A stretch of 64,000 bases of DNA, taken from the NCBI GenBank assembly GCA_963978905.1, contig OZ022257.1, positions 54,702,873 to 54,766,872 on the forward strand, given 5' to 3'. The translations under genes were made by a program, and so were the position numbers. This document shows, piece after piece, positions 1 to 10,400 of the stretch. The stretch is from Trichostrongylus colubriformis (lineage: Eukaryota > Nematoda > Chromadorea > Rhabditida > Trichostrongylidae). A model generated the notes under the pieces. The model saw only the letters and a list, made by a program, of their open reading frames with translations. It searched no databases and was not told the origin of the DNA. Numbering within the stretch: position 1 is the first letter of the stretch; each line of letters begins with the position of its first letter.

Positions 1-218
1 AGACCCGTAGCTTTCATTCTGATGACTTGTTTAGGACTCCTCATTTCTCACATTGCCCCCTACCGCTGTCTATAAGTAACAAGGACAAGATAAAAATCAA
101 GCACCTGGCTTCGGGTCTGAGCGTCTACGCTAATTCTGATGATCGCAGAATTCAAAATTGGAGGATAGTGGGCGGGTGGTTGGCCATTCGCTGCGGCACA
201 CCGTTGTCCCAGCGGTAG

Positions 219-303
219 TATTAGTAAAATTTAGTAATAGTAAAATAATAGTAAAATTTAGTTATAGTAAAAGTAATAGTAAAATAGTAGTAATAGTAAA
301 ATT
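219..303. repeat. AT-rich microsatellite-like tract
   Basis: Imperfect repetition of short units of the type tagtaaaa/tagtaata fills this stretch. The rest of 1-524 shows no convincing exon. One open stretch after a possible acceptor at 446 cannot be joined in phase to the next exon. Confidence 0.75.
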
Positions 304-524
304 TCTCGAACCAAGCACGACTTGACCACCACACAACCAATCAGACCACCACCTGTCTTCTAGTTGGCGAAATACGACTCCTCTGACAAAGACTCTAATA
401 TAGAATGTGCAACACCGATAGCCGGAGAATCTATGACAATCTCCAGATGCAGATCGATTACTTGGCTCTTCATGCGCATCAATTACTTGATGAAAATCAT
501 TCTTCCATCCCTCTCACGTTCCCT

Positions 525-703
525 TAGACCGCGTACATACTCAGCGCCGGCAAAGTGTGACTGCATTCACAGCCAGCGAGGCATAGTGGCACGGGAGAGG
601 TGCACAGACGACACAGGTAAAGAGGTAGGGGGACACAGACGGAGACGCAGAGACACGCAGCCACGCCTTGTCGCCGGCACGACAGAGTATGAACAACGGC
701 CTT
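525..703. repeat. MITE-like repeat, family G, copy 1
   Basis: About 175 bp with inverted ends of the type ggccgcgttcatactttgcg and an interior rich in gtgccac/cctgcc/cgtctc words. The same unit recurs at 5293-5456, 7071-7245, 29520-29682, 37543-37720 and 48592-48723. No coding capacity is seen, and the symmetrical ends suggest a non-autonomous DNA transposon. Confidence 0.75.
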
Positions 704-856
704 AACTGAGCTTAAACCAGCGGTAAATGCGTGAGCACTCAAGAGGATAAACTTTGGGTATGAACGACGTGAAACGGTGGTTGCCTCTTTCACGTCTCAC
801 GAGCTTTTGAGATCATCGAGATCATTGGACATGAGTGAATTACATTGATTTTTCAG

Positions 857-1470
857 TATGATTGTCAAAGCTATGCGTCAAGGTTTTCACAGGATGAGAC
901 GATTTACTGCCGGACAACCAGACATAAAGCACCAAACAGTAAGTATCTTTCTGGTTATCGTGGATCTCATAGAAGTATTAACTATCACTTCCTATATGCA
1001 GGATAGTGGTTTCTATTTCTCGTCTCTTCAAAAGGGCACGTTGCTTTCTGTCTTATCTTATAAGCAGGAGCCACTCTCACATGTCTCTCACTTTTTTTCC
1101 AATTTAAGTAAGCGTGATCCAAGTTGAAAGTGGCATACGTAGTGTTTTGTGGTAGGACCGCCGTATTGCACCAATTGTACCCAATATCACCACAAACATT
1201 CTTCTGTCTTTGTAAGATATGTATCTAACTGTAGATGGAGAATTAACCATGATATGGTAATGCTGCAATTATAATAATTTTGCTTTATGGGATCTTATAG
1301 TGAATTCATTTCACTACTGTATGCCAGAAGCAATTGAGTTTCCATGCATGTCTAAGGGCCTGGTACGTATTTCCCTAGAAAGGAGTTCATCACATGAGAT
1401 GTGTGTTTCACATCCGCAAAACTTCTTTCCTGGTTTAGATATTCAGATCTGCTCTCCTGTACTTGAGCAA
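857..1470 (+). other. N-terminal cysteine-rich region of the Ly6 gene
   Basis: Exon 857-938 follows a strong acceptor (gatttttcag) and reads YDCQSYASRF...IYCRTTRH. It joins in phase (remainder A plus TG) to exon 1301-1689, which continues with further cysteines (HYCMPE, FPCMSK, HEMCVS, IQICSP). The spacing does not clearly match a full Ly6 module. It may be a diverged module or part of one whose first half lies upstream. Confidence 0.55.
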
Positions 1471-4400
1471 AATCAAAACTCGATTAATATGGCACGAAAT
1501 AGAAACGAAATCCTCGAATGTACTAGGTGTATTTGGTGCAATACGACAGTTACGCTCGAATACTCGTTTTTAGATACATACACAATCATGAAAGAATGCA
1601 TTTCCGAACAAGATCATTACAAACTGTTTCCCAATAAGGGTTATGTTATGGAAGAAGAATGTGACCTGGTTGACGTCCATGGCCAGGAGGTACATTACTG
1701 ATTTTCTTTTGAGGACTAAATATGATCAACAGCAAGGTGCTACTTTTTCAGGTCGCTTACTGCCTTTGCCGGAATCGAAACTTCTGCAACAAAGCACCGA
1801 TCGCAGATCAGTTCATTGCTTTCGAAGAGGTACAGGCTTTATTCCCTTCAGAAACTCTTTTCCAGGATAAAAATGAGTGTTTCAGAAAAACCCAGAGCTG
1901 TTTGGGGATTCGGAGGAGCCGCCATCACCAGCAATTCCAAAGGGTCCTGCACCATTAGGACTGCCTACGGGGCTGCAGCCTTCACCTGGATATGGCGCTC
2001 CGCCAGTACCTCCTCCCCCCATCATTCCCATAAACGATCCAAGGGTAAGCAACAGTTGTACACCTTTACTATCGGTTTTGTAGAAAGAGTGGCGCACTCA
2101 ATCACGCAGAGTATGGCCGTCGTCAGCCTTCGCGATTTTGCGGCTATGTGGTTTTGCGGCGTCGCACTTTCGCATGCGATACTGCGACCTTCAGGTCTTG
2201 CACTGCCATAACTACGCGTGCGGAGCCGCAAAATCGCAATATTACGAAGTTGAACGACAGCCTATGAAGGCAGACTTAATGTACCACAATATTTCAGAAC
2301 AAAGTGCCAGGAATCGAATCTGAAATCAGACGAGCTCAACTTCCCACGAGGGAACGCCCTGGTGACTCCTCATTTGATGGTGGTCGACCATTCGCCGGTG
2401 AGATTAGTGTTTACTATTACTATGTTCGATTGTCCTATTTATGGCTATGCTGACACATCGCATACTGGTTTTTGGCTACGACACTTAAGCAACTTATAGA
2501 AAACACGAATCGCTTTTATGAGGCTCGTTCTTCAGTTGGTCAAGGGAAATTCATCGGCAGCATGGGAATGAAACATCATGCAGTGGCCGTAGCCGTACAG
2601 CCTCCAGTAATAGCACGAGCTCCACAACAGGCTTCAAGTAATGCGGAACAGCCATCGCCGCCAGGTACAGGTACAGTGAATTCTGATCTACTCCAGGTGA
2701 TCCAAAGCGGTGTTGTGGTGTATTGATCGATCACAATCGACCGGTGCGAGGGTGTAGCCTTATGTCGAATTTTTGCGCAACCGCCCGCGGTGAGCGGCGC
2801 GACTGATTTCTGTGCGTGTGATTGCGTACATTGCGCACGCTCCCTTTGAAGCTTTACGCCCGAATTTATTTCTTGATCAGGATTCTTATCATGTAATGTT
2901 AATGCTTCTTTTACTTCTTATTTCACTATTTTGTTTTGAGGGTACCAAAGTTGATGTTTTCATATAATGATGAAATAAACAGAAATTTTATAGCATCTCC
3001 ATGGTACTAGCTCCTTGCGCCCTGAGCGAAAATCCAACCGACCACGGGATGTCGGGCTGATGGCGCCGCCAAGCGAAATTTCGAAATAAGGCTACACACC
3101 CGCCTTGCGCGAGCTCTTTGTAGATTGCAACGAAACTTTTGGGCTAGCCGAAAATATATAACTCTTAGACTGTTTTTTTTTTTGTGGATTAAACCTTTTT
3201 CCTGGCATTCCTGGTGATCTCATCTCTTTTCGTTGATCTTCATCCAGAATGAATGGGTTTCAAAACGGCTTTCAAAGAGGTCACAACGTAGATATTCATA
3301 TTCACCTTCCAGGTCTGAAATGTTCACAATGCGTTCAAGCTGATTTGAAGTCCGAAGATGCTGATTGTGAGCGACAAGTACTCGTCAATTGTCACGAACA
3401 GGATTCTGTGTGCTTCACAAGGCAAATTATCCTAAACGATGGTGAGCAATTCCTTCAGCTCATTTGAATTTTCGGGGTTAATGTGGCTCGGCGGGTGTAG
3501 GGGGGGGGGGGGAGGGGGGTGGGTGGGAGACGCAACCTGCCGTGCCGTGAGCATGGTTCTTGCCGGTGGAGGCGTGTCTTCTTGCCGTCTGGGCTCTTAC
3601 AGACTTTCCTTTTCAAGGAAGGATCTCGACAGCGTGACAGCAATCTCCCGAAGCGTGACGGCGGGCTGCGTTCCCCCCTACCCCCCCCCCCCCCTCCTTC
3701 CAGTGCACCATTGACCTAATTTTTATACTGATACTGTTACGGCTTATATGTATTGATGGCAGAACGACGTGATTCATTCCTGGGAGGACCAAAGTTTCGG
3801 CAAACAAAAGCGAGATGTGATTTCATGTCTTTTTCCTGCAGGGAGGTGTGTCTAGTGAAGTCAAGGCACGCAGCGCGTTGCGTGGAGCGTGCTACATAGC
3901 TATGTCCTTAAGCGATTACTGTGTCCTGCGCATCATTTTGGGCGTAATCGCCTCAAGGCCACCAACTGTGTGCGCCTCTAACTCACCAGCGCATCTTGTC
4001 GCATCGGCAAGGAACATTTTTCTGCATTAGAATGTTATTGTGAGACACTCTGAAGGAATCGTTATTGGAGAAATGAGCTTTTATGTTACCCATATATTTT
4101 TGCTGTATTTGCCTAATGTGGGCCGCATGCAAAGTTTCTCGCGAAAAAATGGGAATCCGACTGAGATACAGCATCACAACGTCTCAGCCGGATGTGCGGG
4201 GCCTCCGAGCGAATGCCCACCCCGTCGTCCGCCGCGGCCGGAGACGTATTGTAGGTACAGAAAGTAATGTGAAAAATCTCCGTTCTCAACTGCGGTGGAC
4301 GACGGGACGGGCCTTCTTTTCGGAGGCCCCGCCCACCCCCACCCGGTCAAGAATTTGAGGAGCTGTATCTCAGCCGAATTCTCACTTTTTCGCGTAAAAT

Positions 4401-7400
4401 TTGCATGCGGCCCTTCCTAGGCAAATATAACATTAATATTATATAAAGGTAACAAAGAAACTAATTTTTTTCGTGGACGATTCCACTTATGGATTGTATT
4501 CGCTACCCAGATGATTAATAATATCACTCTTCTCAATCATTGAGAGAACTCTTTTCTCGACACTCAGAGGTCCCATTTAGCAGATAGGGTACATTTAATC
4601 CGAAGTTCGTATGAATGTGAACGAAATGTGAATCTGGTCTTAGCTTGCAGCTGAGAACGAAAAAAAGAGATTAAGCCTGAGATGACTGAGACTCTTTTTT
4701 TCGACTTATCCTTCTCAAGCGTGTCCTAGCGAAGCCATGTGCTGAAGTGAATCTACGGAAAAATCGTAGACGTCCCATCAACATCGGGGCGATGAGAAGG
4801 AGTCGTACCGATCACATCAAGCCTTTTCTGCATATCCGAAAAGTGGCTGACTAATGCGTATTGCTCTTCATGCCCCAAATTCACGTAATTTAGGCCAAAC
4901 CGCGGTGGAAAAAATGTGTGCATCGTGGCAGGCGGTGAAGCAGGAGTTCCCTACGTCGACTGTCGATTCCTGCACAGAAACGAGTGAGGGCAGGGTGCGA
5001 ATTTGTACGTGTAGTACAAGTGATTGTAATGCAATGTCGATTTCTCTACAGGTATGGGATACATTTACTATTTTGAACGTAAATTTGAAGGCAATACGCG
5101 CGCATGGGTTGATTCGCGCCAATCATCAATTTTGTCTTTTTTATAAGAGGGTATGCGTGTTAATAGCGCGAATACCCCGCTGCTCAGCGACGCAGTCGCC
5201 ACAGCGCTTTGTCGCCCAATCAGTACCCTCAGTGCCGGGCGTGCGCTCACCGACGCACTATGAGCACCGATCGTGACTGTATTATTTGTAAAGCTGCGTT
5301 TATACTTTGCGCCGGTAGAGCGTGGGGCCACGAGGCTGAGTGACAGGGGAGAGGTGCAGAGAAAACGCAGGCAACAAGACAGGGTGGCATAGGCGGAGAC
5401 GCAGAGATACGCACCACCCCCTGCCGCCGGCACCGCGAGGTATGAGTGTGGCCTAAGGCTCTGTGTCGCGGCGATTGTGATTACAGCCATTGCCGAGTAT
5501 GAATGCAGCCAAATTGCTTTCACTCTTTTCTCGCAGCTTCTGTTGTTAATACAATATTATTTAAGAGAGCCAAAGACTTCCCGACCGATCCATTACCACC
5601 GTTTGTGCGAACACATCCATCCGGACCGCTACCTCATCTGGCAGCTCCTGAACTGCCAACGATGAAGTCTGCTCCTGCCGCTCCAGCAAAACAGCCGGAG
5701 CTTCCTCCTCAGGTCATTGCCGCTGTTCCATCTATCCATCCGATATCAGAAGAACGGCCGAAAGACCCCTTCTTGCCTCCTCAAAGTCAGCAAAATCGGG
5801 ACCATGACAATGTTAACTTGACGCAGATGCCCATCGATGCTGTTGTTCATCAAGGCGCTGGCAAAGTGGAGCCATCGACAGAGACGGTAAGATCTTTGAA
5901 CTTGATTTTATTCTCATCGTTTTGCTCAAAGTAACGCAACAATTTCTGGAAGGCGCTCATGTACTGTATTGGGGTACCACTCAAAAGTAACACCTAGAGA
6001 GTAGAAAATTTTTGCTTATTCTGAGAAGCTGAGAGGAAGCTTCGAGGAGTGGCCTCCACCACAAAAAATATACCAAAAGATTTTTTCCTAAAAATAATTG
6101 ATTTACTGGATGTTTTCCTCGATGCAACGCTTGGCTGTGACTGACTGTATCGGGAGAAAGTAGATGGGAGCACAAAAGTGAATGCTTTTCTCCTCCCCCC
6201 CCCCCCCTCCCTTCTCCCCACACCACTTCGCAACATAGCGCTAGAAAGTAGCGCCCTCGGGCTGGTTCGTGACGGTCGGCCATAGGTGGCTCGCCATTAT
6301 CTTCACGTCAATGCTCATGATTGAGTTAAGTTCCAGCAAAAAACTAAATAGGGCTGATGATTCAGGATCAAGCAGATTCCCGTACGTCGAGTGAAGTATC
6401 CAGTCCAATTGAACCGGTCTCTTCACAAAAGGTAATTTTGAATATGTTAGAATGCCATTAGATTTTCAGTAGTTTTTATTAAGGGAAAAACTCTTTGTGT
6501 AACCTGATTTTCACAAGAACTTCAAGGGATGACGACTGGAATGCACCGTCAGAGCGGTCGTGGCCATATCAGCTTCACCTTAGCGCTGCCTTCACTGTGT
6601 AGAGTTTGTCGATGTCGCTGCAATTCCCGCGCTTTTGCTAGCGCTTCTTGCACTCTCACTCAACGATATACTATCTTTACTTTATTCTCTGCGCTACTTC
6701 ACGTACATCCTCCCTTTTCGATGATCGGCATCAGACGTAGCGTCAATCTTCGTGTGGAAGAAATCGGCGACCGCGATGGCGTACATCCCCACCGAATGGT
6801 TTGCAATATGATTCCCTAGAAAACATGCGGCAATCGCTTATTGAAAAGAGGTCGATCCCATTGATAGTGCGTCGAGTGGTGGGAGTGGAACAGCTGAAAC
6901 GTTCAGTGGCCTCCAGTCACTGTTAGATCGTCATGGGTTTGGACACGAGCCCTCAGAAGATCCAATTGTTGGAGTCAATTGTCATAACTACTTCTTATTT
7001 CAGTATTCGTACAATTGTCTACTTCTTTCTCAGGTAATTTTCGGAGAAAAATGGTATACAGAACACGTCAGACTGCGTTCATACTTCGCGATGCTGTCGG
7101 CAGGGCGTGGCTAAGTGTCTTTGCTTCTCTCCCTGTGCCGCCCTATCTCGTTGTCCGCGCCGCCTCTGCACCACTTCAGTGCCGCTCTGTCTCGCTGCCT
7201 GTGAAGGTGGCTACGCTCTGTTGGTGAAAAGTATGAACGCAGTCGTAAAGGGATGGGCATGACCATAGCGTGACCTGGCCGCCCTACTGACTGTCAGCGT
7301 TCCTTTCAACTTCTGTCCGGGGGCCGAATCCACAATTCTATGTGCCAATGTGGATCCACAGGAGAAATCGTTGATTTGAGCAGGCTTCGACCCCTCCGCG

Positions 7401-10400
7401 CTCTGGGACATTTTTGACCCCCGTTCGCGCAGTACAGCTTGGGTTATGACCGACTCATACCTTGTTCCTTGAATCGATTTCTGGCGAATAGTGGCCAATT
7501 ATGTCGAGCACTGGAACACTTTTAATAAATCTTTCCTCGCTACGAAGCAGTTTTTGCCTGTCGTCCCTGCTCGAATCATCCACAAATCTTCCTACTTGAA
7601 TGGTAATTATAAAAAGGTTGAGCTGCACTGCGGATGGCTCCCCATTTATATCGGGTCAATGCGGCTCGTGGGGCAGACGCGGCTTGCCGTCATGTCGTGG
7701 AACATTGCTGCCGAAGCTGTCAACCTGCTTCCCTGTGAAGGCTTAGGCAATACTGGGAGAGCCCAGACGGCTAGGGGATACGCCCCCAACCGCAAGAACG
7801 ATGCTGACGGTACGGCAGGGCGAGTCTCTCCCAACCCCTGAGCCACATTGACCCTAATATTCTCATCTGAAACACTGATATTCAAATGATCCATCGCACA
7901 AATCTCACGGCAAAAAAAACCCTCTTGCAGGGAACGTTGAGGTGTATGGCTTGCCTTGAGGCAGGTATCACAGATCCTACAGCCGACTGCTCATCCAGCG
8001 CTCCAGCCACTTGCGCTGCTCACGAAACTTTGTGTCTCACTAGACAAGTTCAGAATCATGGGGGTAAGTGGTTACAGTATCTCCTACTTTTGCGTTTTTG
8101 CGTTTTCAAACATAAGACTGAGGTTCTTATTCACAGGATCGCAAAGTTGCAGAATCGCGAGTGCAGTCTTACGCGCATACTTGAGTGAGAGTGTCATGAT
8201 AACATGCGATTATGCGATTTTGCGGTGTATGCCATTCAGACAGAAAACTAGCTTTGCAGCGTTCGGTGTGCGACGCGATGGCGCGAGCTATGCGCGCTGT
8301 ATTGGATGGGTTCTGAAGCGATGACGGTGACCTACGCCTCATTTTAGGTGTAGTCGCTCAGGACTCGACCAATACAGTGACCCTATCTCGCACCATCACG
8401 TCGCGCGTTAAGGCCACCGTCAGACTTTGCGTTTTTGCGATTTTGCACGCGAAGTTGCGGCATTGCACAGTCTCGAGGTCGTGGTATCGCGTGCGAAAGT
8501 GCGACGTCGCAAAATCGCAAAATCTGACGGCTACTCAACAGAGGCCACGCGAATATCCTGTGCTAACGGCATACACCCTGCAACCTTGCGATTTCGCGAT
8601 CGTACCAGGCATAATCTCAACCTGAGACGTACATTTATTTGTGTTTTATTACCCATTAAGGGATCCCAGACTAATTGTTTTCTTTTATTTCATTTTCCCT
8701 TTTTTCCGAAGCATTTCATCAAACAGTGTTTTCAGGATTTACTATGGAAAAACGATGTATCTCGGAGTCAGCGGTTGCGTCGGTTACTAAAAGCGAGTCT
8801 GCTGAGACGCAAATGGGCTGTGCTATTGCCGATGGGGGCATGATCAACTACTGCCTTTGCAAAGAAGACCTTTGCAATCGTGACAGTCTCTTGGGACAGG
8901 CGCAAATTTCTGGGTATGACTGCAAATTCTTATACTCCATTTCGGAGCGCCTGATAGGGCGTGGCCTACGGACATGGGTAAATTGTGAGAGTGAGAGTGC
9001 GTAGCAAGAGTGGGAGTATGTGGCGGTGACAGAGTTTGATAACCCCCACCCAAGTGCATAGGGTACTCCCCATCAGACGCTCTGAGATGGACTGTTCATC
9101 CCGTACCCTACATTCATTTACCCGCATTTCAGTGTACGAAAACTGGAACCCGCCGCACCCGCATCAAAACCGAAGGCTCCCACTGTAGAAGAACTGCCGG
9201 AAATCAATCTGGTCAAGGTGGCGTTTTTTCAGTGTTTTTTTATAAATTTTTTACTGGTTGCGCCAACTTATAAAAATCTGTTTAGCCGAGTCCAACCGAA
9301 GTTCCTCACGTTTTTCTCGATAGCGATGAGGTGCCAAGTGTGGAAAAAGCTCACGTTCCTGAGACAAGGTGAGGTTTTGACGAAAATCTGTTTCAAAAAA
9401 GATCCCGTGAAAACTAGGACATGCGCCATGAAAAAAAAGGGCATGCCTAGCTGAGTCCATACGTTTTCTAGGACCCCATGCCAGGGTACACCGGGAGACG
9501 AGGAATCCTCGAAAGAGGGATCGTCTTTGACCGTACAGGAGGGGGGGTCGTACTTGCAGAGATGCAGAGATAAGCACTAGAATTTGAACTTTCCATAAAG
9601 AGATGAGAAGTGAAGAGCATTTCACAGCGAGTCCAGGTGTGGAGGTGTGAAACTAATATCTTTTTGCTTGGCAGTAAGGTAAGAATACATGGCAGTAAAA
9701 CACATCGCAATTATACAATCCGGCAACAGTTACTAGTATTGCAGAGGTCAAAAAAGGGGGGTTGTATCTGGACCAAAGAGGAACGGGGTCTTTTTGAAGC
9801 GGCTATATTCTTTGACGCCTGGGAATGCCTTGGCCCATGCAGACCTTTGATGAACGACCAGTTCACATCTCATGAAAAGTTGCTTATCTAAACATCCTGG
9901 AGAAATCCTTGAGGAGTTAATCTGCACATTCAGGCGTATAATTTTGCCTAAGCCTTAATGGAGGTAAGAAGAGGTTCCTTAATCCCTTTAGGTCCAGGAA
10001 AAATATTAGGTTGTTGCAAAATTAATTTCGATTCCAAGGTATGTAGAATAAAAAAGGGTTTTTAATCTGAACTATTCCATTTCAAGTGAAGTCAAGCATT
10101 CCGTCTGGTAGGTTGTTTTCTGCTCTTTCGAAAGCTTCTATGAAAGTCGCTCTAATTGTTCCGGCCGGTCTTTTCCAGGGCTGCGTATAATCATGAACCG
10201 ACGCGACTATCGAGTCATCATGCTTTACGAGTTTAAATTGGGACACTCCGCAGCGGAGGCAGCTCGTAATCTCAGCAGTGTTTTTGGGAGGAACTGTCTT
10301 TGTGAACGTACAGTGGAGCTCTGGTTAAAAAATTTGCTTCTGGCGATTTTGATCTCGAAGGAAAGTCGAGTCGTGGCCGCAGGTCGTCGCTTAATGATGA

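Larger units (their letters stand above)
3313..5051 (+). other. Ly6-like module B (10 cysteines)
   Basis: Two exons, 3313-3441 and 4894-5051, are joined by a phase-1 intron. The cysteine order is LKCSQC, ADC, VNC, SVC, KMC, DSC, then CTCSTSDCN. Ten cysteines fit a three-finger fold with five disulfides. The intron between the two halves carries a family A repeat and a G-tract inverted repeat. Confidence 0.75.

Noticed and set aside
7491..7841. 116-codon plus-strand frame
   Set aside because: It lies in an intron of the Ly6 gene in GC-rich unrecognised sequence, with an equally long antisense frame.
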